This document shows, piece by piece, positions 24,924 through 33,630 of a stretch of DNA of 64,000 nucleotides (its first letter is position 1; every line of letters starts with the position of its first letter). The position numbers and the translations under genes are program-made. The DNA is from Alicyclobacillus mali (GTDB lineage Bacteria > Bacillota > Bacilli > Alicyclobacillales > Alicyclobacillaceae). The stretch lies in the NCBI RefSeq assembly GCF_017329565.1, contig NZ_JAFMTT010000010.1, one strand, 5' to 3'. The notes under the pieces were generated by a model. The model saw only the letters and a list, made by a program, of their open reading frames with translations. It was not told the DNA's origin and searched no databases.

Positions 24924-25388
24924 GTGACCATCCGCTCGTTGTCCGAGGAGGCGGTCTGGCAGGCGCTCGCTCGCGTACCGGATCCCGAGTTGCCCGTGGT
25001 GAGCGTGATCGATCTCGGCATGGTGAAATCGGTGGCGGTGGACCATCGCGGCGCGCGCGTGGAGCTCATCCCCACGTTTCTGGGTTGTCCGGCGCTGGGC
25101 TGGATTGCAGACAAGGTGCGGGCAGCCTTGGCGGAGCAGGGGTTTGAGGCTGAGGTGGCGTTTGCGCTCGGTGTGATCTGGGATCCAAGCCGCATCACGC
25201 CGGACGGGATCGACAAGCTGCGCCAGATGGGCGTGGCGGTCCCGGCGAAGAGCGATGCCGCGCCGGTCGCGTGCCCATACTGCGGCGCGCGCGACACCGA
25301 CGTTGAGAGCTTGTTTGGCCCGACGCCGTGCCGCGCCGTGTACTACTGTCGAGCTTGTCGCCAGCCGTTTGAGGCGATGAAGCCGTAA
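24924..25388 (+). CDS. paaD: PaaD, Fe-S assembly factor for the epoxidase
   Basis: A 154-residue protein with an N-terminal MIP18/DUF59 domain (VPDPELPVVSVIDLGMV) and a C-terminal zinc-ribbon-like part with CPYCGA and CRACRQ. PaaD is needed for maturation of the epoxidase system, in particular the Fe-S reductase PaaE in E. coli. GTG 24924 has AGGAGGG 6 bases upstream. No paaE gene follows; paaK comes next. Confidence 0.93.
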   Translation: MTIRSLSEEAVWQALARVPDPELPVVSVIDLGMVKSVAVDHRGARVELIPTFLGCPALGWIADKVRAALAEQGFEAEVAFALGVIWDPSRITPDGIDKLRQMGVAVPAKSDAAPVACPYCGARDTDVESLFGPTPCRAVYYCRACRQPFEAMKP

Positions 25389-25489
25389 GCGGCTAAGTGG
25401 CGACGAGCCGGGTGCCCGTTGCGCCTCATTGGAAGCGTTTGCATAGCGCCGGCCGCACGCGTGCCGGCGGAGACAGGAGGCGAATGCCG

Positions 25490-26818
25490 GTGGCCATGAT
25501 GTATCAGCCCGAGTTGGAGACCATGTCCCGCGCGAATTTGGAGGCGCTGCAGCTTGATCGACTCCGCGCGATGCTGGAGCGGGTGTACGCGCGGGTGCCG
25601 TTTTATCGAGCTCGATTCGACGAGGCGGGCGTCAAGCCGTCCGACTTGCACACGCTCGCCGATCTAGCGCGATTTCCCTTCACGCGCAAGCAGGACTTGC
25701 GCGATCACTATCCGCTCGGCCTGCTGGCCGTGGACAAACGCGAAGTGGCGCGCATCCACGGTTCGTCTGGCACGAAAGGCAAGCCGACGCTCGTCGCGTA
25801 CACTAAGGGCGATCTCGGCCGATGGAGCGAGATCGTCGCAAGGTCCATCGTGACGGCGGGCGGCAGACCTGGGGACGTGTTTCACGTCATCTACGGATAC
25901 GGCCTGTTCACGGGCGGGCTCGGCTTCCACTACGGCGCCGAGCGGCTCGGGCTGACCGTGGTGCCCGTATCGGGTGGCCAGACGGCTCGGCAGGTGACGC
26001 TGATGGAGGATCTGCGGCCCCGTGGAATCGCGGGCACGCCTTCCTACTGCCTGACCATCGCCGAACATATGCGGGCAGAGGGGAAGGACCCGCGCGCCAT
26101 CGGCATCCGGTATGGTATCTTCGGGGCGGAGCCTTGGACGGAGGAGATGCGGCAGAAACTCGAGGACGCCTATGGGCTCAAGGCGATGGACGTGTACGGG
26201 TTGTCGGAAGTCATTGGGCCTGGTGTCGGGATCGAGTGCATCGACGCGCAGGAAGGTCTTCACATCGCGGAGGACCACTTTCTCGTCGAGGTCATCGATC
26301 CAGAGACACTCGAGCCTGTGCCACCGGGCACCTACGGCGAGCTGGTGTTTACCACGCTCACGAAGGAGGCCATGCCCGTCGTGCGCTACCGCACGGGCGA
26401 CGTGGCGGCCCTCATTCCCGAGCCATGTCGGTGCGGCCGCACGCACGCGCGGATGACACGCATCAAGGGGCGGATCGACGACATGCTCATCGTGCGCGGG
26501 GTGAACGTGTTTCCGTCGGAAATTGAGGCGGTCCTGTTCGCCACCGACGGGCTTTCGCCGCACTACCAAATTGTGGTGGAACGCGAGGGCGGTTTGGATC
26601 GGCTGACCGTGCTCGTCGAGCTCGACGTGGTGTGGGCGCGTCAGGCGCGCGATGCGGCCGAACCGGGCGTCGAGCAGGCCCTGTGCGTCCGCGTCGCCTC
26701 GAGGCTTCGGGACGTCCTTGGGCTCAGCACGGACGTTCGCGCGGTGCCTGCGGGCAGCTTGCCGCGCAGCGAGGGCAAGGCCGTGCGGGTGGTCGATCGC
26801 CGGCACGTTTACGCGTGA
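25490..26818 (+). CDS. paaK: PaaK, phenylacetate-CoA ligase
   Basis: A 442-residue ANL-type ligase making phenylacetyl-CoA from phenylacetate, ATP and CoA. PaaK signatures are YARVPFYRARFDEAG near the start, the phosphate loop SSGTKGKPT (about 90), YGYGLFTGGLG, GLSEVIGPGVG, TGD at about 300 and the late DDMLIVRGVNVFPSEIE. GTG 25490 fits AGGAGG 9 bases upstream; ATG 25484 and ATG 25496 are alternatives. A 100-base gap after paaD suggests separate translation control but the same transcript. Confidence 0.95.
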   Translation: MAMMYQPELETMSRANLEALQLDRLRAMLERVYARVPFYRARFDEAGVKPSDLHTLADLARFPFTRKQDLRDHYPLGLLAVDKREVARIHGSSGTKGKPTLVAYTKGDLGRWSEIVARSIVTAGGRPGDVFHVIYGYGLFTGGLGFHYGAERLGLTVVPVSGGQTARQVTLMEDLRPRGIAGTPSYCLTIAEHMRAEGKDPRAIGIRYGIFGAEPWTEEMRQKLEDAYGLKAMDVYGLSEVIGPGVGIECIDAQEGLHIAEDHFLVEVIDPETLEPVPPGTYGELVFTTLTKEAMPVVRYRTGDVAALIPEPCRCGRTHARMTRIKGRIDDMLIVRGVNVFPSEIEAVLFATDGLSPHYQIVVEREGGLDRLTVLVELDVVWARQARDAAEPGVEQALCVRVASRLRDVLGLSTDVRAVPAGSLPRSEGKAVRVVDRRHVYA

Positions 26819-26874
26819 CGCGTGCGAAACCGCCCGGGTATCCATTTCCTATGCGAGAAAGGAAGAGTTGAGGT

Positions 26875-27183
26875 ATGATCAAATTGATTGCGCTTTACAA
26901 AAAGCCCGCGGACGTGGAGGCGTTCGAGGCGCACTATCGCGAAGTGCATCTGCCGCTGGTGGAAAAGGTGCCTGGACTCGTGCGCGCCGAGGTGACGCGC
27001 ATCAAGTCCGACGCCATGGGCGGCGAGGCGCCTTACTATCTGATGGCGGAGATGTACTTCGAGAACGAGGAGACGTTCAAGCAGGCCATGAAATCGCCCG
27101 AGAACAAGGCCGCGGCGAAGGATGTCATGAGCTTTGCGGGCGACATCATCACGATGGTGGTCGGCCAGGTCGACGAGGGGTGA
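26875..27183 (+). CDS. EthD-family small protein
   Basis: A 102-residue protein of the dimeric alpha-beta barrel EthD family: IALYKKPADVEAFEAHYREVHLPLVEKVPG at the start and a conserved GEAPYYLMAEMYFE strand. Members occur beside degradation enzymes (EthD is needed for ether breakdown, others are decarboxylases or isomerases), and many paa clusters of Gram-positive bacteria contain one. The biochemical role here is unknown. It lies between paaK and a thioesterase. Confidence 0.85.
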   Translation: MIKLIALYKKPADVEAFEAHYREVHLPLVEKVPGLVRAEVTRIKSDAMGGEAPYYLMAEMYFENEETFKQAMKSPENKAAAKDVMSFAGDIITMVVGQVDEG

Positions 27184-27206
27184 CGCTCGGAGCGGAGGTG
27201 AAGGCC

Positions 27207-27599
27207 ATGCGCGAAGGGCTGGCGCCAGGTCAACAGAAGTCGTGGGAGATCACGGTGACCGAGGACATGTGTCCTTCGTTCCTTGGAAAGCGCGTACATC
27301 CCGTTCTGTCAACGGCGACCATGATTTCGTACATGGAATGGGTGGCTCGGCGAACCATCCTCGACTACCTTGAAGACGGCGAGGAAGGCATCGGCCACAG
27401 CGTGTCCGTGCGGCATCTGGCGCCGGCGCCCGTCGGCAAACGCGTCTCGTTTTACGCCGAGGTGACGCGGGTGGAGGGTCCGAGGGTGGACTGCCGCGTC
27501 TGGGCGGAACACGACAAGGCTCGGATTGGCGAGGGCGATGTCGTGCAGTACATCCTGCCGAAGGAGAAGATCGAGGCGCGCATTCGGGCGATGGCGTGA
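27207..27599 (+). CDS. Hotdog-fold thioesterase (FlK-like)
   Basis: A 130-residue single-hotdog protein similar in layout to fluoroacetyl-CoA thioesterase and other acyl-CoA thioesterases: helix HPVLSTATMISYMEWVARR followed by GHSVSVRHLAPAPVGKRV strands. In a phenylacetate operon it probably plays the PaaI-type housekeeping role of hydrolysing dead-end CoA esters. ATG 27207 has GGAGG 8 bases upstream; GTG 27198 overlaps that site and is less likely. Confidence 0.82.
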   Translation: MREGLAPGQQKSWEITVTEDMCPSFLGKRVHPVLSTATMISYMEWVARRTILDYLEDGEEGIGHSVSVRHLAPAPVGKRVSFYAEVTRVEGPRVDCRVWAEHDKARIGEGDVVQYILPKEKIEARIRAMA

Positions 27600-27630
27600 G
27601 GCGCGGGCCGAAGAGAGAAGGGAGATCGAC

Positions 27631-29073
27631 ATGACGGACATCCAGAAGATGTACATCGGTGGGGAATGGGTGGATTCGATTTCGGGGGAATCGCTGGAGG
27701 TGAGAAATCCCGCGACCGGCGAGGTGGTGGGACGCGCGGCATTCGGGGATCATCGCGACGCGCTCCGCGCCATCGACGCGGCGCACGCGGCGTTCCCGGA
27801 GTGGAGCCGGCTTTTGGCGAGAGAGCGCTCCCGCTACCTGTATCGCCTGTACGAGCTCGTGTATCAGCATCGGAATGAGCTCGCGGAGCTCGTGTCGGCC
27901 GAGATGGGCAAGCCCATCCGCGAGGCGAAGGGAGAAGTGGTCGGATCGGCCGATTACTTCCTGTGGTACGCGGAAGAGGCGAAGCGCGTCTACGGGGAGA
28001 CCATTCCGTCGAGTTTTCCCAACAAGCGGATCCTCGTGCATCGGCAGCCCGTAGGCGTCGTGGCGGCCATCACGCCGTGGAACTTCCCGGTGAACATGGT
28101 GGCGCGCAAAATCGCGCCGGCGCTCGCCGCGGGATGCACGGTCGTGCTGAAACCAGCCGAGGCGACGCCGCTCTCCGCCATCCGGCTGTTTGAGCTGATC
28201 CACGAGGCGGGCTTCCCGCCAGGCGTGGCCAACCTCGTGATTGGACAGCCCGACAAGGTGGGAGAAGCGTTCCTCAAGAGCCCGAAGGTGGCGAAGATCG
28301 CCTTCACCGGCAGTACGCGCGTCGGCAAGCTGCTCATGGCGGGCGCAGCCGAGCACGTCAAGCGCGTCAGCCTCGAACTCGGCGGGCACGCCCCGACGCT
28401 CGTGTTCGCCGACGCCGATCTCGATCTCGCGGTGAAGGGCGTGTTCGAGAGCAAGTTCCGCAACACAGGTCAGATGTGCATCTGCACGAACCGCCTGTAT
28501 GTCGAGCGCTCTGTCGCGGAGCCCTTCGTCGAGCGGCTGGTGGCGCGCGTGAAAAAGGCGAAGGTGGGCGACGGCAGGAATCCAGATGTCGAAGTCGGCC
28601 CGGTCATCAATGAGCGCGGCCTCGAGAAGGTGCTTAACCACATCGAAGACGCGCGCTCCAAGGGCGCAGCCGTGGTCTGCGGAGGGAACCGCCTGACCGA
28701 GGGAGACTACGCCAAAGGTTACTTCGTCGAGCCGACCGTGCTGACGGGCGTCGAGCGCGGCATGCGCGTGCTTGAGGAGGAGACGTTCGGGCCCGTGCTC
28801 CCCGTGGCGGTCTTCGACACCGAGGACGAGGCTATCCGCCTCGCGAACGATTCGCCCTATGGGCTCGCGGCGTACGTGTACACGCGCGATCTCGGCCGGG
28901 CCGTTCGGGTCGCCGAAGCGCTGGAATTCGGCATCGTGGGTGTCAACGACGGAGCGCCGGTGCAGACGCAGGCTCCGTTCGGCGGCTTCAAGGAGAGCGG
29001 GCTCGGGCGCGAGGGCGGCCATCACGCCATGGACGAGTTCCTTGAAATCAAGCACATCTCGCTCGCCTGGTGA
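27631..29073 (+). CDS. Aldehyde dehydrogenase of the paa cluster
   Basis: A 480-residue aldehyde dehydrogenase of the succinate-semialdehyde type. Motifs are TPWNFPVNM, FTGSTRVG, the general base in LELGGHAP and the nucleophile in TGQMCICTNR. Compared with the usual LELGGKNP, Lys is replaced by His. It stands where PaaZ/PaaN (oxepin-CoA ring opening and semialdehyde oxidation) would be expected, but no hydratase domain is fused. It may oxidise the 3-oxo-5,6-dehydrosuberyl-CoA semialdehyde, with ring opening done by another protein (inference). The start has AAGGGAG upstream. Confidence 0.88.
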   Translation: MTDIQKMYIGGEWVDSISGESLEVRNPATGEVVGRAAFGDHRDALRAIDAAHAAFPEWSRLLARERSRYLYRLYELVYQHRNELAELVSAEMGKPIREAKGEVVGSADYFLWYAEEAKRVYGETIPSSFPNKRILVHRQPVGVVAAITPWNFPVNMVARKIAPALAAGCTVVLKPAEATPLSAIRLFELIHEAGFPPGVANLVIGQPDKVGEAFLKSPKVAKIAFTGSTRVGKLLMAGAAEHVKRVSLELGGHAPTLVFADADLDLAVKGVFESKFRNTGQMCICTNRLYVERSVAEPFVERLVARVKKAKVGDGRNPDVEVGPVINERGLEKVLNHIEDARSKGAAVVCGGNRLTEGDYAKGYFVEPTVLTGVERGMRVLEEETFGPVLPVAVFDTEDEAIRLANDSPYGLAAYVYTRDLGRAVRVAEALEFGIVGVNDGAPVQTQAPFGGFKESGLGREGGHHAMDEFLEIKHISLAW

Positions 29074-29088
29074 TGCGCAATGGGTGAG

Positions 29089-29118
29089 AGAAGCTGCGCG
29101 GGGTCCCGCGCAGCTTCT
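29089..29118. terminator. Strong hairpin between the aldehyde dehydrogenase and paaG genes
   Basis: AGAAGCTGCGCGGG and CCCGCGCAGCTTCT form a perfect 14-pair stem with almost no loop. No T tract follows, so it may be an RNA-processing or partial termination element that changes the ratio of upstream and downstream messages. Confidence 0.5.
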
Positions 29119-29178
29119 AGCCGCTCCAGCGGATTTTGCGCTATGATGAACAGGGGAGAAAGAAGGGAGCATCGGCGC

Positions 29179-29952
29179 ATGCATGAAAGCGTTCGCGTGG
29201 AACACCAGGGGGCTGTGATGGTCGTCACCCTCCATCGGCCGGAAAAGGTGAATGCCTTGACGCGGGACACGCTGTTCGCCCTGCGCGAGGCGTTTCAAGC
29301 CGCAGGAGAGGACGGCGACGTCCGCTCTGTCCTCTTGACAGGTGCGGGCCGCGGTTTCTGTGCAGGTCAGGACCTGGATCTCGGCGGCGGCGATGCCGAC
29401 TACGCCAAGGTCATCCGAGAGACGTACAATCCGCTCATTCTGACCATGACGCACCTCGAAAAGCCCATCGTCTGCGCCATCAACGGCGTTGCGGCCGGCG
29501 CCGGCGTCAGCCTGGCGCTTGCCTGCGATCTTCGCATTGCCTCCGAATCGGCGACGTTCATTCAGGCTTTTGTGAATATTGGGCTCATTCCCGACTCCGG
29601 CGGAACCTGGTTCTTGCCGCGCATCGTCGGGCTCGGCCGGGCCATGGAACTGGCCATGTTGGGCGATCGCGTCGACGCTTCCCGCGCCTACGAGATGGGC
29701 CTCGTCAACCGCGTCGTGCCTGTCGACAGGCTGATGGCCGAGGCGATGGGGCTCGCAGAGCGACTGGCTTCGATGCCCACTCGCGCCATCGGGCTCGTCA
29801 AGCGCGCGCACTACGAGGGGATGGAGCAGACGCTGGCGCAGTCGCTCGAGCTCGAGGCCGTGCTGCAGAAAGAGGCCGGCCAGACGGCGGATCACCAGGA
29901 GGGCGTGCGGGCGTTTCTCGAGAAGCGGCCGCCGCGTTTTCAGGGCCGATAG
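29179..29952 (+). CDS. paaG: PaaG-type epoxyphenylacetyl-CoA isomerase (crotonase family)
   Basis: A 257-residue crotonase. The oxyanion segment FCAGQDLDLGGGD and AAGAGVSLALACDLRIAS are typical. The hydratase Glu residues are not conserved; NIGLIPDSGGTWFLPR instead carries the Asp that PaaG uses to isomerise 1,2-epoxyphenylacetyl-CoA to the oxepin. That makes PaaG more likely than PaaF. ATG 29179 has AAGGGAG 9 bases upstream. It is followed by the thiolase. Confidence 0.87.
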   Translation: MHESVRVEHQGAVMVVTLHRPEKVNALTRDTLFALREAFQAAGEDGDVRSVLLTGAGRGFCAGQDLDLGGGDADYAKVIRETYNPLILTMTHLEKPIVCAINGVAAGAGVSLALACDLRIASESATFIQAFVNIGLIPDSGGTWFLPRIVGLGRAMELAMLGDRVDASRAYEMGLVNRVVPVDRLMAEAMGLAERLASMPTRAIGLVKRAHYEGMEQTLAQSLELEAVLQKEAGQTADHQEGVRAFLEKRPPRFQGR

Positions 29953-29994
29953 GCTCTGACTTCGCTGTATTTCTTCGATGAAAGGAGATTTCAC

Positions 29995-31191
29995 ATGCGA
30001 AATGTGTGGATCGTCGAGTACGTGCGGACGCCCATTGGCAGGCAGGGCGGGGTACTCAAGCGCGTCCGCCCGGACGATCTCGCCGCGCACGTGTTGAAGC
30101 ACGTCTGCGAGCGGGCCGGGATCGAACCGGGCCAAGTGGAGGAAGTGTACATGGGCTGCGCCAATCAGGCGGGCGAGGACAACCGGAACGTGGCGCGCAT
30201 GGCGGTGCTCCTCGCGGGCTTCCCCGAGCACGTCCCCGGCGTCACGGTCAATCGCCTGTGCGCGTCGGGATTGGAGGCCGTGAATCAGGCGGCGAAGGCG
30301 ATTGCGCTTGGCGAGATCGACATCGCCATCGCGGGGGGCGTGGAGAGCATGACGCGCGCGCCGCTCGTGTTCCCGAAGCCGGAGATGGAATACGTGCGCG
30401 GCAATCAGATCATGTGGGACACGACGCTGGGCTGGCGCATGCCGAATCCGCAGTTTCCGTATCCGCTCGAGAGCATGGGCGAGACGGCCGAGAACGTGGC
30501 GGAGCAATTTGGCATCTCGCGCGAGGACCAGGACGCCTTTGCGCTCGCGAGCCAGCAGAAGGCCGCGAGAGCGCAGGCGGACGGGATCTTCGCGGAGGAG
30601 ATTGTGCCCGTTGTTGTGAAGGAGAAGAAGCAGGAGATGGTGGTGGATCGCGACGAGCATCCGCGGCCTGACACCACCATGGAGGCGCTCGCGAAGCTCA
30701 AGCCCGCCTTCCGCGAGGGAGGCACGGTGACGGCGGGCAACTCGTCGGGCATCAACGATGGCGCGGCGGCGCTCGTGCTCGTGTCGGAAGAAAAGGGGCG
30801 GGAACTCGGCCTGAAGCCGCTTGCGCGCTGGGTGGCGAGCGCGACGGCGGGCGTCAGCCCGCGCGTGATGGGAATTGGCCCGGTGTACGCCGTGCGGAAG
30901 CTCCTCGCCAGGACGGGGGTGCAGGTGGACGAGATCGACTGGGTGGAGTTGAACGAGGCCTTTGCGGCGCAGTCGGTGGCGTGCATCCGCGAGCTGGGAT
31001 TCGATCCGGCCAAGGTGAATCCGAATGGCGGCGCCATCGCGCTGGGGCATCCGCTCGGCTGCTCAGGAGCGCGCCTCGCTGGGACGCTCGCGAAGCAGCT
31101 TGTGCGCACGGGGGCGCGCTACGGCATCGCCACGCTTTGCGTCGGTGTGGGGCAGGGCGTGGCGACGCTTCTCGAGCGGGTGGACGCGTGA
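29995..31191 (+). CDS. Thiolase (PaaJ/acetyl-CoA acyltransferase)
   Basis: A 398-residue thiolase with nucleophile Cys in NRLCASGLEAVNQ (about residue 91), His in GGAIALGHPLGCSG and the second Cys in TLCVGVGQG. In this cluster it probably releases acetyl-CoA from the beta-ketoacyl-CoA intermediates (3-oxoadipyl-CoA and the dehydrosuberyl-CoA). ATG 29995 has AAAGGAG upstream. It is the last gene of the paa train; no terminator was found before rmuC. Confidence 0.9.
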   Translation: MRNVWIVEYVRTPIGRQGGVLKRVRPDDLAAHVLKHVCERAGIEPGQVEEVYMGCANQAGEDNRNVARMAVLLAGFPEHVPGVTVNRLCASGLEAVNQAAKAIALGEIDIAIAGGVESMTRAPLVFPKPEMEYVRGNQIMWDTTLGWRMPNPQFPYPLESMGETAENVAEQFGISREDQDAFALASQQKAARAQADGIFAEEIVPVVVKEKKQEMVVDRDEHPRPDTTMEALAKLKPAFREGGTVTAGNSSGINDGAAALVLVSEEKGRELGLKPLARWVASATAGVSPRVMGIGPVYAVRKLLARTGVQVDEIDWVELNEAFAAQSVACIRELGFDPAKVNPNGGAIALGHPLGCSGARLAGTLAKQLVRTGARYGIATLCVGVGQGVATLLERVDA

Positions 31192-31349
31192 GGTAGGACC
31201 GCGAGGCGCAGTTTCTCGGCGCGCGCATGGCGTCGCGCCGTGGTGTCCTACGAGGTACAATGGAGACAGCGAGGACGGCCTCCGGCCGGCGGAACAGGTC
31301 TTCCGCGCGCCGGCAGGCCGTTTCTGGCATACGCGTAGGAGGTCGTGGT

Positions 31350-32651
31350 TTGCACACAATCGACATCGTTCTGCTTCTCGTGTTGCTGGGGTTTGCCGCA
31401 TGGACAATCTGGCGAGTGGAATTGACGCAGCGCAATCAACAGCGGTTGATCGCTCAGCTCGAGGCCCACGAACGGGCGCTGCGAGACCTGCGCATGGAGA
31501 TGTCGCAGGCGATTCAGTCCCAGAGCCAGGCGCTGATGAGCGCGCAGGCGGAAGCCTCGCGCAGTCTCGCGCAGACCATCTCGCTGCAACATCAGAACCT
31601 TCTGCACGCGCTGGGCGAGTGGAACGAGAAGGATTGGGCTCAGCTTGAGTCGTTCAGCCAGCGATTCAGCGAGTGGGCGCAGCTCACGGCCCGCCAACTC
31701 GAAGCGACGCGCGAGACGGTTGAGCGGAGGCTCCAGTATCTGCAAGAGGAAAACCGCAAAGAACTCGAGCGCATGCGTCTGACCGTCGACGAAAAGCTTC
31801 ATCAGACGCTCGAGCGCCGCCTGGGTGAGTCGTTCCAGCTCGTGAGTCAGCGCCTCGAGCAGGTGCACCAAGGTCTCGGCGAGATGCAGTCACTCGCCGC
31901 TGGCGTCGGCGATCTCAAGCGCGTCCTTTCCAACGTGAAGACGCGCGGCATCCTCGGGGAGGTGCAATTGGACGCGCTCCTCGAACAGATCATGAGCCCC
32001 GAGCAGTACGCGCGAAACGTCGCGGTCAAGCCGGGATCGGACGAGCGCGTCGACTTTGCCATCCGGCTGCCCGGACGGGAGGGGGACGATCCCGTCTGGC
32101 TACCCATCGACGCCAAGTTTCCGCTCGAAGACTATCAGCGGCTTGTGGAGGCGCAGGATGCGGGCGACCAAGCTGGATTCCTGGAGGCGGCGAAGGCGCT
32201 TGAGGCGCGCATCCGCGACGAGGCAAAGTCCATCCGCCAAAAGTACATCGCCCCGCCTCACACCACCGAGTTCGCGCTCCTCTTCCTTCCGATGGAAGGC
32301 CTGTTCGCCGAGGTCCTGCGCCGCAGTGGTTTGTGGGAGTCGCTGTCGCGCGAGTACCGCGTGATTGTCACCGGGCCGACCACGCTTACGGCGCTCCTCA
32401 ACAGCCTGCAGATGGGGTTTCGCACGCTTGCGATTCAGAAGCGCTCCAGCGAGGTCTGGCAGCTGCTCGGCGCGATTCGGACGGAGTTCGGCAAGTTCGG
32501 CGAGTTGCTCGCGCGAACGCGCAAAAAGCTGGAGGAGGCGTCCAATGCCATTGATCGCGCCGCGACGCGATCGCGCCAAATCGAGCGCAAGCTCGTGGCG
32601 GTGGAGGCGCAGCCGGAGCTTCCCGACGCGTCCTGGGAAGAAGAGGCGTAA
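31350..32651 (+). CDS. rmuC: RmuC-family DNA recombination protein
   Basis: A 433-residue protein: one N-terminal membrane helix (IDIVLLLVLLGFAAWTIW), a long coiled-coil rich in Gln/Glu/Arg (about 30-190) and the RmuC nuclease-like domain (GILGEVQLDALLEQI, VWLPIDAKFPLEDYQRL, GLFAEVL). It is linked to limiting rearrangements between inverted repeats. The TTG start at 31350 has AGGAGGTC 6 bases upstream and places the membrane helix at the very N-terminus, as in the family. A possible TACAAT -10 box lies at 31256. Confidence 0.92.
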   Translation: MHTIDIVLLLVLLGFAAWTIWRVELTQRNQQRLIAQLEAHERALRDLRMEMSQAIQSQSQALMSAQAEASRSLAQTISLQHQNLLHALGEWNEKDWAQLESFSQRFSEWAQLTARQLEATRETVERRLQYLQEENRKELERMRLTVDEKLHQTLERRLGESFQLVSQRLEQVHQGLGEMQSLAAGVGDLKRVLSNVKTRGILGEVQLDALLEQIMSPEQYARNVAVKPGSDERVDFAIRLPGREGDDPVWLPIDAKFPLEDYQRLVEAQDAGDQAGFLEAAKALEARIRDEAKSIRQKYIAPPHTTEFALLFLPMEGLFAEVLRRSGLWESLSREYRVIVTGPTTLTALLNSLQMGFRTLAIQKRSSEVWQLLGAIRTEFGKFGELLARTRKKLEEASNAIDRAATRSRQIERKLVAVEAQPELPDASWEEEA

Positions 32652-32659
32652 ACAGAAGG

Positions 32660-32692
32660 GCAGCACGGGCCATGTGCCCGCGCTGCTTTTTT
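32660..32692. terminator. Intrinsic terminator between rmuC and yjzC
   Basis: GGGCAGCACGGGC pairs with GCCCGCGCTGC (one mismatch region) and is followed by TTTTTT. It lies between convergent genes and ends the rmuC transcript; the T run touches the stop codon of yjzC. Confidence 0.8.
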
Positions 32693-32886
32693 CAGTGTTT
32701 GTGGCTCGTCTTGATGCGGCGCCATTTGCGGTCGTCGTTGGTGGTCTCGGGGAACCGTTCGCCTTTGTGAAGGTATACACGCTTCGGATGGTGGAGATCC
32801 TCGCTGTCGGGATGCGCCCCCACCTCGATGTAGACGCCGTTGTTCGGCGCTTTGTAACCCGGCGTGAATTCGGATCGCTCGCCCAC
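32692..32886 (-). CDS. YjzC-family small protein
   Basis: A 64-residue protein with the YjzC pattern: FTPGYKAPNNGVYIEVG, then KRVYLHKGERFPETTNDDRKW. The family is conserved in Bacillota and has no defined function; it resembles small basic ribosome- or stress-associated proteins. GTG 32886 is the likely start since AGGTGA lies 6 bases upstream and homologues begin at this point; longer in-frame starts exist up to 32904. Confidence 0.82.
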   Translation of the reverse strand: MGERSEFTPGYKAPNNGVYIEVGAHPDSEDLHHPKRVYLHKGERFPETTNDDRKWRRIKTSHKH

Positions 32887-32955
32887 GGCCATCACCTCAG
32901 GCATAGCATGTCCGGAACGCGCGGCTGCATGATCGGAGCTTGTTTCCTGGCCTGG

Positions 32956-33630
32956 TCATCCAAGTGCGCTCACGAGCGCAGGCGCGAGGCCGAGCGTGAT
33001 GAACGCCGCGACAATCATCGCGAGGCTCGAGCACGTGCCTTCCATGGCGCCGTATTCGAACGCGCGCGCGGTGCCAATGCCGTGCGAGCCCATGCCGAAC
33101 AGCGCGCCGCGGGCCACGGGGGATTTGAGGCGTAACAGCCGCAAGAGCCACGGTCCCACAACGACGCCGGTGATGCCGGTCAATATCACGAAGACGGCCG
33201 TCAAGGTCGGGATGCCGCCAATGGCCTGCGAAATGTCCATGGCGATGGGCGTCGTGACCGATCTCGGCGCGATGCTCGTCACCACGGCGTGGTTGAGCCG
33301 CAACAGCCTGGCCAAAAGGACCGAACCCGTGATCCCGGTGGCGGATCCGAAGGTGAGGCTCACCAAAAACTCCGGCCAGTGCGCCTTGAGAACGGGAAAG
33401 TGGCGGTGCAAGGGCACGGCAAAGGCCACCGTCGCTGGGCCGAGGAGCGAGGTCAGCCAGCGAGCGGAGGCGTCATACGTGGCGTAGGACACGTGCGCGA
33501 AGTGCAGGAACAGGACGAGTGCCACGAGCGACGTGATCATAGGGTTGAGGAAGACCACGTGGAAGCGGCGATACAGCGCTTTGCAAGCGGCGTAAGCGAT
33601 CAGCGTGGATACGAGGCCGAGCCACATCAC
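32956..33630 (-). CDS. LrgB/CidB-like membrane protein
   Basis: A 224-residue membrane protein of the LrgB (antiholin-associated) family with about six hydrophobic segments; SVTTPIAMDISQAIGG and FGMGSHGIGTARA are the conserved blocks. It works with the LrgA-like protein encoded just upstream, whose stop it overlaps. LrgAB/CidAB affect murein hydrolase activity and, in some Bacillota, act as pyruvate transporters. Confidence 0.92.
   Translation of the reverse strand: MMWLGLVSTLIAYAACKALYRRFHVVFLNPMITSLVALVLFLHFAHVSYATYDASARWLTSLLGPATVAFAVPLHRHFPVLKAHWPEFLVSLTFGSATGITGSVLLARLLRLNHAVVTSIAPRSVTTPIAMDISQAIGGIPTLTAVFVILTGITGVVVGPWLLRLLRLKSPVARGALFGMGSHGIGTARAFEYGAMEGTCSSLAMIVAAFITLGLAPALVSALG

Noticed and set aside
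27250..31050. 1266-codon open frame on the minus strand
   Set aside because: It is antisense to the thioesterase, aldehyde dehydrogenase, paaG and thiolase genes, has low-complexity His/Arg/Asp-rich composition and no family similarity; it is a by-product of high GC third positions.
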